From Deroplatys truncata (lineage: Eukaryota; Arthropoda; Insecta; Mantodea; Mantidae), in contig CM060979.1 of NCBI GenBank assembly GCA_030765065.1, positions 106,380,350 through 106,444,349 on the forward strand: a stretch of DNA of 64,000 nucleotides, given 5' to 3'. Within the stretch, counting starts at the first letter, position 1. Every line of letters begins with the position of its first letter. A model generated the notes under the pieces. That model was not told the origin of the DNA, did not search any database, and was given only the letters and a program-made list of their open reading frames with translations. The position numbers were made by a program, and so were the translations under genes. Shown piece after piece: positions 10,986 to 23,247 of the stretch.

Positions 10986-13900
10986 ATGTCAAGACATAAT
11001 TATGTCAATTATTTTCTGAATTTCTTAATTCCTCACTCCACCTTACTTATAGATTGACATCTCCTGTATCCCATTTATGTGGCTTTTAATTTTCTTTATG
11101 GTTTTAATTATCTCCCAAATCCCTGCCCATTATGTCACTTTGCTTTCTATAGTATTTTTTCGTGCACATATTTTGATATTTTACCAGTGTAATCCACAAA
11201 TGAATTCCGTAACTGATTTGTCTTGTGCTCACCAATCCCTGTGCTCTTGTCCCGGGAAGTAGAGATGCCCTATTAGGGAAAGACACATAAAAGTGCTGCG
11301 ACCGTAAAAATCTAACAGGATTTCCCAAATACCAGGCAGACGTTCCGGTTTGTTCTCCGTTGGGACACAAGGCACAGGATTGGCGACCTTTCGTTCTGAG
11401 AAAACCCCAAAGGATACAAATTTAAGAGAAAACTAGTTTTATCAAGGTAACATTTCTCTCAGATGTTCCAATTTGAGAAGCTTTACCAAAAAAATGTTTT
11501 TCAAAATTCTTCATACTCTGTCTAATGACGTTAAACCACATGATCTTGGGAGTCAATCAGTTGTACCACACCTTCCGATCCACTCATCACAAGAGTCCTC
11601 GAGAATTTCCCTTACCGGTAAACTACAATGTTACAGAGCGCCATCTTGTTGCCAAATTAAATTTGTAGCTCAGATAAAACCGTGTACTGTAAAACGTGAC
11701 AATCACCAGTTCCAGTGCCATCGAAAAAGTATTTTACTTGGCAAGCGACCTTTGACACATCTGGTATAGCATTAAAAAATAAAAAAATAAATAAATAAAT
11801 AAACATAAAATAAATTAATTAATAAATTAATAAAATATACCATAATAAGAGATATTTTGATATTTTAACCTGTGTCACATTACAGCCTCCCATTTTGGTA
11901 AGTAAGAAATATATCATATAGCCTATTTCCTTAGTGTGACCTAAGGTATATTATTCACCAGGTTTCATAATAATCGCTTCGGCCATTCTTGCGTGAAGGG
12001 TTGACCAATGATTTACATGCCAAAAATGCCAAAAATAAAAAAATGGGACCTTTTTGGTTTCAAAGCCCATATGGTATTAATTATAGATCAACATTCTAAA
12101 ATTAACACAAATCTATTTATTAAATATTTCCTTATATGTAAAGATACTCTGCCTCGTTCCTATGTTGCATACTAGCTGTCTTATCCGGCACTGCACGTAT
12201 TCATTATGTAAGTAAGGGATTGAAAAAAAAGTGACTGTGGCTTTTGAAAACGCGCTTAGCCTACAATTTTCACTCGTAGATGTACAAAGTTTCATCTAGT
12301 TGATCAAATGAGCAAATTTATTCGTAAAGTTTTGAAAGTACGGGTAGTTCCTTGAGGTTATAGGGTATTCGCAATTTTTGTCTAAGCTCAAGTAAACACA
12401 TTTGCGCCCAGATTGGCCAAATAGTATTGTTTTGTCTATAAGGGGTCGAAAATATGAGCAATTTTTAAAAATTTCTAGGTACTATATGACGAAAAATAAA
12501 GAGTTAGGTAGTTTTTGGAATTTGTAAGGTAATGCATGATTTTAGCCAGGTTTTTTAGAATAATAATGTAATATCTGTACTAGATGTGTTAAACAATGCA
12601 AACTTCTATATAATAATATAACAGGGATGCTATATCGTCGTAAGATGCCTATAATTTTCATTGCCCCTATAGTATAAGTATACAGTTTTTGTCTAGATAT
12701 GGAAAAGAGAGTTAATATGTATGCCAAGGGTTGGAAACACGAATTGAAAGCGAGGATAGTGGAGGTATCTGAAAGATTTAGGCTAGTTTGACATAATTGC
12801 CAAATTCTAAATCCGAAATATATATCCTTTAGTCAAAATCATACCAAAAATGCTGTTGATAACAAAGTTCAGTGAAATCATAGGGACGTTTGGTGATATG
12901 AACACGATATTTATCCCCCCTTTCCCATAACTCAGATTTAAAATATTACGTCTGTCATTTAGCCCTTTGGGCTGGAAAACATAAAAAGTCCGACATGTGT
13001 GCAAAGAAGTAACAAAAATATCTTCTGAAATTCGTATACCACCAAACGAAATGTAAACCTCCTTAACGCTCCTTCCCAGTTCTAAAATGTCCGTCCGGAA
13101 CTGTGGCGCTTTTCAATGGTTAAAGGATTTAAAAATAGCTTTGGTGGCTTTCGAGACAGACACACTTAAAAATCTTCCTTTTGGTAATTATAGATAATTA
13201 TACGCTTAAGTACCATATATAGCAATTATAGAATATAGAATACCCAATTGAAGCTATTTCTTAAGAATACTTTGTCAGGAAGCACAGAAAATAACGTCTT
13301 GTATTACTATTTTGTAGAAGAGCAACGAAATGGGGGGGGGCGGATGAAATGCTGTGATAAATGTTTCTTGATTCATTCATCTAAAGAATATCTGAGCGCC
13401 GCATTTAAGCGTATAAGCTTTTGGAAAAGTGAATTAGATTTGAAAAACTGTAATGCTATGACCGATATACGTATCACTGATCTTCGGCATATGGTGTGAA
13501 GTACTTGGTTTAGGGTTGTGCTGCAAGTCGATAACAAGAAACGTGCAATTATTGGACAACAGCGCTGCAGCTGTCACTACTCTGATGTTGGATAATGGCT
13601 TTTACCTCAGCCTCACGAGAAACTTTCTACATTAAACGCTATTCCTGATGGAGGAAGCTGAATTTCCGATTTTCTCCTCGCCTTGTAGCCGTTTTCTTCA
13701 GTAAATGTAATTACAAGGGAAGAACGGAACCACCGATCAATATTCACGTGGTTTGAGACAGTAGCTTGCAAACATTCTAGTTGCTACACAATCCCTCCCC
13801 TTGTGATTGGCTGTAGCTGTTGGCGTAATATGAGGGAATAACTTTCACCTGAACGTTAAACACACCAAATATAACAAAGTGCCCATTTATTCTGCGACGT

Positions 13901-15089
13901 GATTTCCAAATTTCGTGAAAATGTTGGCACTACCATAATCCACAAAAAAATGGCATTGTGTCATCTCTCAAAAGTTTGCTTTCAACAATTATTCTATATG
14001 TGAAGAAAATTATTTATGATACAATAAGTATTGCCTTTGCTGTAACTTATTTATTGCAACTGTTCCAATGTAAGCTCTTTCAAATTAAAAAGTCTATCTC
14101 GCCAATGTTAATTTTGCTAACTTCATGACCCATCATCACAGATTCTATTTAAGATAGACCGAAATTTTTACAGGATATAGATGCATATCTTCTTAGAACC
14201 CTGGTATACTTTTATCTCATAATGTGGTTTAGTAAGAAATACAGGATTTGTTTTAATTATAACCTTTTCATTAAATTTATCAGAAATTATTTTTAAAACA
14301 TAACCAACAAATAAAGCCAGAACAGTTCAATAACACAACTGAGGTGTTGTTTTTGTCACTCAGCTATCATGAACAGTTCTACAAAAACGGGTCATTTATA
14401 GCAGAAAATGTCATTCAGAGAAGAAAAAAAGCTGTTCAAAGCAAAAACTAAGAAAACGACCTCACATATTATTAAAAAAGCAAAATCACATTGCATGAAC
14501 ATAGCGAAGCTGCCAGGTTTGGAAATTCTAGAGCAAAGTTTCCCTTAAAGAGGAGTTAAAAATACCTCTGTACTCCAAACCGTATAGCAGGTATTTTTTT
14601 CTGTAAAGTGGTACAGAAGTCACGATACAAAATGGCAGATGCAGTAACATTTTTACGAATATATTTAAAATATGAATATAGTGCCTACAAGGATAAAATA
14701 CTGTAGGAATTAAAGAGAAAATTCCAATTTACAACACTAAAAGAATTACAAATGTAATTTGTTTTGATAATTTTAGCATTTAGTCCCCCCTTAAGTTTCT
14801 AAAATAGGTATGGCAGGCTTGGTTAACTTTCCCACCTAACTTTTATCATGACGTTAAGTAAATACTCAAGTGTTACTCATGCCTGAATCCTAAGCAGACT
14901 AGTGTGGGTTTCACTCGTATGATTTTTTTCTCTGAAAGTACAGGCGTAAAAGTACTTCTTTCCGTGAGTCACCAAATATGCAACACGCACTGCGTCACTC
15001 AGCAGTATGTGAAAATCAAACGGACAGTTGCAGAGAGGGAACGTGCGCCTGCGAGTCAAAATGCCTCGCGAGTCACGTTTTCGCCACCT
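10986..15089. other. Unassigned AT-rich sequence
   Basis: I see no recognisable gene, LTR, SINE or HINE-like copy across about 4 kb. Open frames up to 98 codons are scattered on both strands without recognisable motifs. Small features are the AT low-complexity tract at 11772-11838, a repeated GCCAAAAAT word near 12018, and a run of ten G at about 13331. Old repeats may be present beyond recognition by eye. Confidence 0.4.
11772..11838. repeat. A/T low-complexity tract
   Basis: The tract consists of AAATA/AAAT-type units interspersed with TTAAT words. It may be the tail of an eroded retroelement, but no body is recognisable beside it. Confidence 0.7.
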
Positions 15090-15160
15090 CTGGCTTAGAG
15101 CAACTGGACGGAAACCGAAAGATTCCTGGTTCAAATCCCGGCTTTGGCACTGAATATTCC
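15090..15160 (+). repeat. tRNA-like SINE head (tentative)
   Basis: GGCTTAGAGCAACTGGACGG resembles an A-box region. TGGTTCAAATCCCGG about 30 bases on is a good B box (consensus GGTTCRANNCC). No closing acceptor stem or known SINE body follows. It is either a SINE fragment or a decayed tRNA pseudogene. Confidence 0.4.
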
Positions 15161-15227
15161 AGCTATTTTTAGAATAGCTGCAATAATAGAATTCATTAAA
15201 TATTCACATGGATTTAATGAAAAATTA

Positions 15228-16130
15228 ATACTCTAAATCAGATTGATCAATGTTCCTTTGGAAAAAGAAGATTATGTTGCTGAATTAAAATACATTAAGA
15301 ATGTAGCTATTGAAAATGACTTCAAACCGCAGCTCATTAATAATTTAATTATTAGAATCAAAAAGAAACATACTTTACATACAAATAGTACCTATCTTAC
15401 AGAACCCGAATAAAAAGGATTTAATATACAAGAAATTCACACACCACCCAGTGATGTTTAAATATTTTGAAAAATTATTCAGAAAATTTCATATTCAACT
15501 TGTACCTCAGAATATATATAGTTTGATAAATATGTTGAATACACTTTTGACTAACACAACAGATTATTTTAAAAAAATCAGGCATTTATCAGATTTCATG
15601 TCAAGATTGCCAAGGCTCATTTATTGGTAGAACAAAAAGATATTTAAAAATACGGCTAAGTGAACATCAGAGAAACATAAAACTCAACAAATAGATAAAT
15701 AAGCAGTTGCCAAAAATTTTTGGAGTAGTAACTATGAAATATGACAAGAGATAAAATTACTAAAACCTACACAGATACCTTCACAACTGGAAATTTGGGA
15801 AAAGATTTTCATTCATCTTAACATCAAGAATACTTTGAATTTTGAAATACCGTCTACAGACTACTTTATGCAGCTTTCCAATCAAATTACAAGAGAGAAG
15901 AAAGAAGGCAGATGAGTTCCCAATCTTCACTACAGATGGCAGCAAATTAAAGACCACAAAATCACTATTTTTCTCAGCAGAGGGCAGAAAAATCATATAC
16001 TTAATTACTTCTTGGGGATCAGGGGAGGGAATGAGAAATCAGTCGACTTGAGCTGAGGATGAGAGAAACATGTCTCTCGAAAGCGCTTCGCAGTTAACAC
16101 CAAGCGCCATTGTGATGTGAATTAATATGT
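15228..16130 (+). mobile_element. Penelope-like element, 3' fragment with GIY-YIG remnant
   Basis: Different frames show NVPLEKEDYVAELKYIKN (C-terminal reverse-transcriptase region), then IYQISCQDCQGSFIGRTKR (the GIY-YIG endonuclease core), then SAVAKNFWSSNYEI, and finally IPSQLEIWEKIFIH. The same order and close sequence appear in the minus-strand copy at 53975-54480. After the coding remnant, GATGAGAGAAACATG then CTCTCGAAAGCGCTTCG (about 16057-16092) resembles the conserved tail motif of Penelope-like elements. The copy is decayed by several frame changes and is inactive. It lacks the 5' part. Confidence 0.7.
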
Positions 16131-16293
16131 AACGACCCACTACAATTTATAATATGATAACATCACAATTAAAAATATTTCTGTCCATTATAATACTCTA
16201 AATAAATTTTTATAAATACATTCAAAGATAAACAAATACAGATTCTGTAGTAAATACAAAGGAGACAGGGATAAATATTAATGTCTTAAGACA

Positions 16294-16425
16294 TGTGCCG
16301 GCCCTCGTAGCCGTGGTCGCTGGAGTGGTCGCTCCGGTGCTCCGCCAAGCTGAGGGTCGCGGCTTCGAGTCCCTTCATGGGCATGGGTGTTGTGTGTGTG
16401 TGTGTGTGTGTGTGTATTGTGGAAA
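16294..16425 (+). mobile_element. Short tRNA-like SINE ending in (TG)n
   Basis: The GC-rich head starts GTGCCGGCCCTCGTAGCCG and contains the B-box-like GGCTTCGAGTCCC. It runs into a TG dinucleotide array (16389-16419). Base composition contrasts sharply with the AT-rich flanks. No target duplication is visible. The overlapping 60-80 codon frames on both strands are shadows of this short repeat. Confidence 0.5.
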
Positions 16426-17483
16426 TAAGCGGTATGAAAACAGTAAGACACAGCAGTATAAACTGGGTACAAGAAGGGAACTTTAAAAAAAGGACATAGA
16501 TCGGTATGAGCCTACCATGGTATTTCATATCCCTTTAATTAGTTCTAGTGAAATAAATAACAACCAATTCACATTTCAAAATACGCTGCTTAAAATAAGG
16601 GAAGGCCAAAAGGAACTACAGCGAATGGTTCGTAAATGGTGCCACAAATCTTTATTCCTGCTCGGGAACAAACAGACAATGCGCATATAATGCCATTTTC
16701 AGCGGTAAATTGTATGAAAAATAAAAAACGCTAATACCTATTGGTCTCTTACGTGTAAAACAGCGGGTGAACTGCGAGTTTTGCTACTGAGTAATGTAAA
16801 TATCCTTGCACAAATATCGTATCTCTAGATACATAAAAGCTTGTCTAATCCGAGATTTGAACAGTCAGATGAGGGAAAATAGCACAAAGCTTAACATGCT
16901 CACTGAAAGCAAGCACGTAATGGATACGGGTTACCATTTTACATAACATTTGAATATTCGCGGTTCTTTTTTCTTTTTTTTAAGTGTCGTGGTAGCTTGC
17001 TAACTGCATTACCAAAGCAATGTCTAAATGGCATGCAGATTCTCCCCCAGGACGTTGTACCTTTCGCGAACTACGCACGGAAGATTGCATTAGCCTTGAT
17101 GTTTATTCAGAAGTGAAGGGTTGCAGAAAATGCTGCCTCCAGTTGCTGAGAGGAAGAGAAAAAAATGGAAATGTTCACCAGGGAATTTGTTCAAGTGTTG
17201 CCGTTGTATTTCTCCGTACCTTCAACCTAAATCTTGAGTAACGTTTTATTTACCGATATCTATTCTTAAAATAGAAATACAATACTTAGATGGTTCGCGA
17301 TATTCAACCAACTCAATCTACCACTGTCTTCCCAGGGCACGGTATTTAAAAGTCTTCATTGATGCTAGTTTATCCCGGATAGTGCGGTTGCCGAAAGGTT
17401 TGCCTAAGGTACTCCATACTGATAGAGAAGAGACTCAGATAAAATATGAGACCAATGTTTGAAAATAAACTCTCACTGATATG
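16426..17483. other. Unassigned sequence
   Basis: I recognise no repeat or coding domain. A 73-codon frame at 17020 has four cysteines in a short span (CISLD...CRKCCLQ) but no pattern I recognise as a finger. Confidence 0.4.
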
Positions 17484-17575
17484 ACTCGCTCCGTAGCTCA
17501 TTCGGTAGAGCACCCGTCTGCTGTATGAGGAGTCCCGTAGTAGATTTCCAACTGAGCTCGAGAAAGTTTTTTTAA
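17484..17575 (+). repeat. tRNA-like sequence, SINE head or tRNA pseudogene
   Basis: CTCCGTAGCTCATTCGGTAG is a close A-box/D-arm match, and GAGCACCCGTCTGCTG follows as an anticodon-arm-like stretch. The T-arm region (CCCGTAGTAGATTTCC) is a poor B box and the acceptor stem does not close, so I do not call a functional tRNA gene. A T7 run follows. It may be a SINE head. Confidence 0.4.
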
Positions 17576-17811
17576 CCAAGAATGTTTAACATTTGCCCAG
17601 AATCTGGTGTTTTGAATGTGAATGTGGGCGCGCGTGTGTTTTATAGTTTATTTAATGGCCAATTTGCCCATGAACAAGAATTCAGGATTGCTGCTCGGCA
17701 AAAACCAGAACACACGTGTTGTCATATAATTACATTATAGTTAATCTACAATCTCTGCACTATGTCGCACCAATTGGTGCGCAAAGTTGACCAGTTTGAA
17801 CTAAACGTTAT

Positions 17812-18632
17812 TAGTTTCTCTACTACGTATAGAAAGTAGAGGAAGTATTGTATTCCACCCAAAAATTCGATACTGAGATTTCACCGGAGATATAGGTTTT
17901 GAGACCCCCTGAATAAAAAAAAAGCATTTTTGGAAACATGTCTGTGTGTGTCTGTGAACAGCATAACTCAGAAACGAACAATCGGATAAACACCAAACTT
18001 GGTGTTTAGGTTCAATATCTTCCAAAGATGTGACCCGAAGGTTTTCAAGAAAATCCCCCCACCGCAGATTACCCTTTACGTGCAACATTTTTCGAAACTT
18101 TTAATTTACTCAAAAATGGCTCTAACGATTTTGATTAAAATATCATATGTTTAAGATATTTTCATGACAAATGAAATGTATACCTCGAATTTTCTGGGAA
18201 TATCCCCAGAAGTATTCTTCTTTCTGAACGACTTTTGCATAACTCGTAAACCATAAGAGATAGACAAAATTTTACTACACAAAAAATGTAGATCGCGGTA
18301 AAATACACAATTTACGTCATATACATATTTTGTTGAGTGTACCGTTTTCGAGATATTGCTTGTTATTCCCTTAAATTTTCCAATACTTATACTTTTTCTC
18401 AAATGGAAATTTGTTGTTCTCTTTTTGTCCTGGATATGCAAAGAGAATGGAATGCGCCACATAGCAACCAGCTCTTAAAATATTTGACTATCGCTTAAAG
18501 CTTACCAATTCCCCTTGCATCTACAAGAAAATTAGCAATAAGATTAACATGAAGCGCATGGAGAATAAGCGTTTGTAAAAATAGTTTGTGCAAGAGTAGA
18601 GAAAGTCATATGAGTGTAGCACATCATTTTTG
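17812..18632 (+). mobile_element. HINE-like repeat, young subfamily
   Basis: It begins TAGTTTCTCTACTACGTATA and ends AGTAGAGAAAGTCATATGAG followed by GCACATC. The microsatellite is short (GTGTGTGTC). A 95-codon minus-strand frame (17801-18088) is one of several equivalent frames seen in different copies of the family. Confidence 0.75.
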
Positions 18633-18673
18633 TTTATATATTTATGTTCCTTCAAAACTATGCTAGAATGAAG

Positions 18674-18982
18674 TTATATTCTATTATTACCTCGCTTATA
18701 ATAAAGATGCTCAAACACATGTTTGCCTTGGTGAATGAATTGATGTGAGCGCCTCTCAGTATTAGCATGGGCACGTCTTATCATTTCTCCTGATATTAAA
18801 GCACTGACATGATTTATTCTTTCTTTTAAAATTTTTGGTCCCGTTTCGAAAACCTGGCTTTGATATAACACCATAAGAATAACTCCAGTGGACGATTTGG
18901 ATGGCCACCGATGCAACCGCCGTCTGGGGTGCACATTGTTGAGGTTTTCTGAAACTCCTCTAGAACAATAGGATGGTACCAT
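18674..18982 (-). pseudogene. IS630/mariner-like transposase C-terminal remnant
   Basis: This 102-codon frame contains ILKERINHVSALISGEMIRR and ends with a region including HQFIHQGKHVFEHL. That follows the pattern LKxRI..A...I..EM..R...N...R....I...G.H.EHL at the C-terminus of DDE_3-type transposases of the IS630/Tc1/mariner group. The middle of the frame may derive from the segment before the second acidic residue, but I cannot see a catalytic triad. No inverted repeats were found beside it. Host origin is not excluded but seems unlikely. Confidence 0.45.
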
Positions 18983-19884
18983 TGTACCAAAATCAGCTAT
19001 TTAGAGCTAACTATAATGGGAGTATTTTAAAAGGTTCTCAATATTAGCCCATTCAGGAGGAAGTACAATAAAGCTGCCCAGTACGCCTAGAAGCAAAATA
19101 AACTGCCCCAATGATGTACTCCCGAAAGCCATACTACACGTTAACATCCCGCTGAGCCTGCGTATTATGTAACAGTGAGGATTTTCAGGAGCTCAATAAT
19201 GGAGATTATGTTAGTTTGCACTAGAGTCAAATGACTTTCATTTCCCCATAAAAGCCTGCCTGGTGAAATCCGGATTTTCGTTTATATTATATAAGAGCCT
19301 TCTGCAAACAGATAAGCGATTCTGGAAATCGTTCCCATAAATCTGTAGGTGTAAATGCTGCAGGAATGCTATTTTCACTTCATCAAAATCCGTTGAACTC
19401 CTAGGTCAGCAAGCTGTGTTCTTAATTGCCCTACTTACGGTTTAAAAAATTAATAATTAAGAAATAATATCTGTAATGATCCATCAGTTCTTACTTGTAC
19501 CTCTGTTGGTCGAATAACGAACGTAGAAGGCAAATGCCACGTCGCAAAACCTTCAAAATACAGCTTTGGAGCCTTAGCCCCATTTCGGTTCCTCTTCCCA
19601 TAGAGCATAACGATATCTGTGTATTCGTTTGATGAACATGTTACATGTTACCCGTTTGCCTGAATGACCTTACTCGAACTGCGACCACGCGACGCTTATC
19701 ACCATGAAACCACGAAATAACACATGCAGAGAGCAAGCGCTATCTCAGTGACCTTCCTCTTTGTACCTGCACTGTTCTTTTGAAAATCAGTAACGCGGCA
19801 ACTTCTTTTGCACTTATGTATGCGTGAAACATAACATTACAAAGAACGGTTGGTTTGGGCCATCAGATATATTCACATGTATTT
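18983..19884. other. Unassigned sequence
   Basis: About 900 bases have no recognisable gene or repeat. The region could contain the rest of a decayed transposon belonging to the transposase remnant at 18674-18982. Confidence 0.35.
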
Positions 19885-20384
19885 TACTTTCTCTACGGTG
19901 TACATAGTAGGTAGAGAAGGTATTGTATTCCATCCCAAATTTCGATACCGAAATTTCAACGAAAATATATGTTTTGAGACCCCTTGAACAAAAAATTTAG
20001 AAAAAGGTCCGTCCGTATATGTCTGTGTGTGTGTATGTGTATGTGTATACAGAATAACTAAAGAAAAAAGAGAAGTCTAAGAAATAATAAACTATAGGCT
20101 CGGTGCCCTCCAAAGATGTGACACGAAGATTTTTAGGAATATCCCCACCCCAAACTACCTTTTACTTGAAACATTTGTCGATAATTTATATTTTCTGAAA
20201 ATGGCACTAATGCTTTTGATTAAAATATTATATAGATATTAAAGATATTTACTTGACAAATAAAATGTATATCTTGAATTTCTGGGAATAGCTCTGAAGT
20301 CACTTCTTTCGGAAGGAATGTTGTGTAATCTTGCATAACTGGTAAACGTTAAGCGATAGAGGAAAACGTACTATACAAACATAT
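19885..20384 (+). mobile_element. HINE-like repeat, subfamily B, left part
   Basis: It begins TTACTTTCTCTACGGTG and is interrupted at 20384 by the Ty3/gypsy element. It resumes at 30359 in the same orientation. The words on the two sides (CTATACAAACATAT and ATATAGATATCTTT) rejoin to match the copy at 40125, where the family is uninterrupted. The host copy is therefore older than the gypsy insertion. Confidence 0.8.
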
Positions 20385-21531
20385 TGAGAGTGTTTTATTT
20401 GTAATGTTTATTTAATTTTGTTGTAGCCCCACGTTGTGGTGCCAATTTGAGAGTAACATTATAGTTTGAGGTTGTTAGCCTCACATTTGGGAGCCAATTT
20501 GTGACGGTATAGTTGTGTTATTTATATTTAAGTTGTTGAGCCCCACGTTTGGGAGCCAATTTGCGAGTGTTTTACTTGTAATGTTTGTGTATTTGTGTTT
20601 ACTTCACGTGTTGAAGCCATTTTGTGACGTGATTCATTTCTTAGGTTTGTTAGCTCCATCTGGTGTTAGCAATTTACGGCAGTATTAGTTTTTGTTTGAA
20701 AGCATGCTACTGTTATTTTATTTAATTTTGGTTCTCTGCCCTTTTGGTCAAGCACTTCTCTTTATACAGGTTGTGTAAACGGAAGGGAGTCTCTTATCCA
20801 AAAATAACACTGATGAAAGAATTTGTTTTACACTTTTATTGTCGAACACATTTACTATCACATTTACACATTGATCTTGACACTCGCCAAAATGAAACTG
20901 TTATAACAACTTCTTACTGATCACTTTTAATTCGCGTACTTCAACTTTTTGTATAATTAACTTTACAACACTTTAGATTTTTCATAATTCTGCTACGCGT
21001 AACTTGTGAATCGATAGCCGACGTGTAATATTTCTGCTGGACTGAAGGCGACGTGTATCATACAAATATTTTCGACGAACTGACGGGAATGCGACGTGTA
21101 GTGTACAAAGAATTTTGATGAACTGTGGGCGATCTACCTCTGACTTGGCTTTTTATACTCCTTCACCCAGATATGCCTTAAGATTATAACTGAGCTGCAA
21201 TTGGCTAATAAAACGCGCCAACATTAGCGTCTCTTTTTATAACCAATGAAAATTATGAATACATATGCTCTAGGGAAATGTTCCAGAAGATTCTAAAAGA
21301 AAAACGCGCCAACATTACGTAACTTCCTCGTTTCCAATAATGATAAACAGCTCACCCCCTCGCTGCATTATTGCACGCTATTATTGTCAGTTTCAGTAAG
21401 GCAGTATAAACTTACTTCTCAACAATAATTACAATCAATAAACATCTCAAATCAATGTCACATAAAAATGCATATTCATATTACAATCATTATTTACATT
21501 TAAGTCATTTGTGATACAAATTACTGCATCA
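20385..21531 (-). repeat. 3' LTR of the Ty3/gypsy element
   Basis: This LTR is 1147 bases and nearly identical to 29204-30358, apart from an 18-base length difference near 20738 and scattered substitutions. On its sense strand it holds promoter-like sequence, the GACGTGTA tandem repeats, an AATAAA signal and, near its end, a series of primer-site-like modules. Confidence 0.9.
20420..20690 (-). repeat. Array of primer-binding-site-like modules inside the LTR
   Basis: Five modules start at about 20421, 20471, 20532, 20603 and 20647. The clearest carries GCCCCACGTTTGGGAGCCA followed by ATTTG, as at the true LTR/primer-site junction near 29181-29210. The last two modules are more worn. The same array recurs in the other LTR (about 29238-29510). 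Confidence 0.75.
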
Positions 21532-21545
21532 TATGCCCCACTAGA
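21532..21545 (-). other. Polypurine tract of the Ty3/gypsy element
   Basis: The sense strand reads AGTGGGGCATA directly before the 3' LTR. This is the place and composition expected for the plus-strand primer of reverse transcription. It is short and contains a C and a T, so the assignment rests mainly on position. Confidence 0.5.
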
Positions 21546-22307
21546 AACATAATTATGAATGTTTACAACTTGTTTGGAAATTTTATAATTGGGTTTTTAG
21601 TCTCCTAAATCTTGGAACACACGCTATCACTTTCACTTAACACTTCACACGTATTTAACACACGACATATGTTTTGTCTTTATCTTGCCAGTATTTACTG
21701 GCTCTGGTTTAATGTGTTTAGACTTTAATCTGACATTACAAATTCTTTTTATAGCAAATACTGTACCCTGAATTATTTAATTACTGTTACAAAATTGTTT
21801 ACTTTCCTAAGTTGTTGACAAAAATTTGTGCATTTAAGAATTTTTGTAATTACTATACATATTTACTAAAATATTCACCCTCTACACAAATATATTTACA
21901 TATCTTAAATCTAGGCACTGTTTCACATGTTCTGTTTGCTACATAAATATTTGTTTTAATGACTTTTACCCCATTTTTGTTGTTTTGTACTGTATATTCA
22001 CAATACCTTTGGAATTATATCTACATACTTTACTTTAATATAACATCATGCTTTATTTCAAATGCTGTTACAGTTACTAATAAAATGTTATTTTCCTTTT
22101 AAGCATTTAGTTATGTCCAAAATTTATTTCGCCTTTCTTATGACATACATACATACATAATTAACCCTCTTACGTTCTAATACATTTCTCTGCAAGTCAT
22201 CTTTAACTATCCAGCATTTACTTTTTATCATCTTTGTCTTCTGTTTCACCTTTATCGTCATTGTTGTATGGTTTCAGCATCTCAATATGGAATTTTCCAA
22301 TGCTTTT

Positions 22308-23247
22308 TACTTTCTCTACTACGTATAGTAAGTAGGGGAAGTATTCTATTCCACCCAAAATTTCGATACCGAGATTTCACCGGAAATACATGTTTTGAGA
22401 CCCCCTGAATCCAAAAAAAGCATTTTTGGAAACATGTCCGTGTGTGTGTCTGTGTGTCTGTCTGTGTGTCTGTGTGTCTGTGTGTCTGTGTGTGTGTCTG
22501 TGAACAGCATAACTCAGAAACAAACAGTCGGATAAACACCAAACTTGGTATTTGGGTTCAGTATCTTCCAAGGATGCGACACGAAGGTTTTCAAGAAAAT
22601 CCCCCCACCCCAGAGTACCCTTTACATGGAAGATTTTTCGAAAATTTTAATTTTCTCAAAAATGGCTCTAACGATTTTGATTAAAATATCATATGTTTAA
22701 GATATTTTTATGACAAATAAAATGTATATCTTGAATTTTCTGTGAATGTCTCCAAAAGTATTCTTTATTGTGAACGACTTTTGCATAACTGGTAAACCAT
22801 AAGAGATAGACAAAATTTTACTACACAAAAAATGTAGATCGCGTTACAATACACAATTTATGTCATATACATTTTTTTTGTTGAGTGAACCATTTTCGAG
22901 ATATTGCTTGTTATTCCCTTAAATTTTTCAATAGTTATTTTCTCAAATGGGAATTCGTTATTCATTTTTTTTGTCTTGGATATGCAAAGAGTTATAATCT
23001 GTGGCAAAGGGAATGGTGCTGCACCTAGCAACCAGCTATTAAGAGATATGTATGTGCTTAAAGGCTACTGTTTTTCTATATTGCCCTTGTATATATATTT
23101 TCCCTTACATCTACAAGAAAATTAGCAATAAGATAGAGTCTGCAAATGTTTATCTCGATTAACATGAACTAGATGGAGAATAAGCGTTTGTAAAAATACT
23201 TTGTACAAGAGTAGAGAAATTCATGTGAGTGTAACACATCAGATTTT
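22308..23247 (+). mobile_element. HINE-like repeat inserted in the gypsy element
   Basis: It begins TTTACTTTCTCTACTACG and has a long GT/CTGT microsatellite at 22439-22500. It ends AGTAGAGAAATT, then ATGTGAGTGTAACACAT and CAGATTTTT. Gypsy internal sequence continues on both sides. No target duplication is evident; both edges are T-runs, as expected for Helentron-type insertion between T residues. This copy must be younger than the gypsy insertion and is close to the young-group consensus. Confidence 0.8.
22439..22500. repeat. GT/CTGT microsatellite inside a HINE-like copy
   Basis: This is an imperfect array of GTGTGTCT units. It occupies the position where all copies of the family carry a GT-rich tract, so it belongs to the element. 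Confidence 0.85.

Noticed and set aside
17484-17575. Functional tRNA gene
   Set aside because: The A-box region is good but the T-arm and acceptor stem do not pair, so a SINE head or pseudogene is more likely.
17801-18088. A similar protein of about 90 codons (with words like DFLENL, YAVHRHTH) recurs near 22282, 48254, 51098, 55296 and 58343
   Set aside because: These frames are all the same strand of the HINE-like repeat. They shift frame around the microsatellite and differ in their ends, as expected from shared descent of non-coding DNA. A dN/dS test on aligned copies would settle it, and purifying selection would be needed to revive the idea.
21546-22307. Envelope-like gene between integrase and the 3' LTR of the gypsy element
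   Set aside because: No open frame of useful length, signal peptide or membrane segment is visible there, so I treat the element as lacking envelope.
22439-22500. CRISPR-like or minisatellite array
   Set aside because: It is an imperfect GT/CT dinucleotide tract at the family's fixed microsatellite position, with no repeat-spacer structure.
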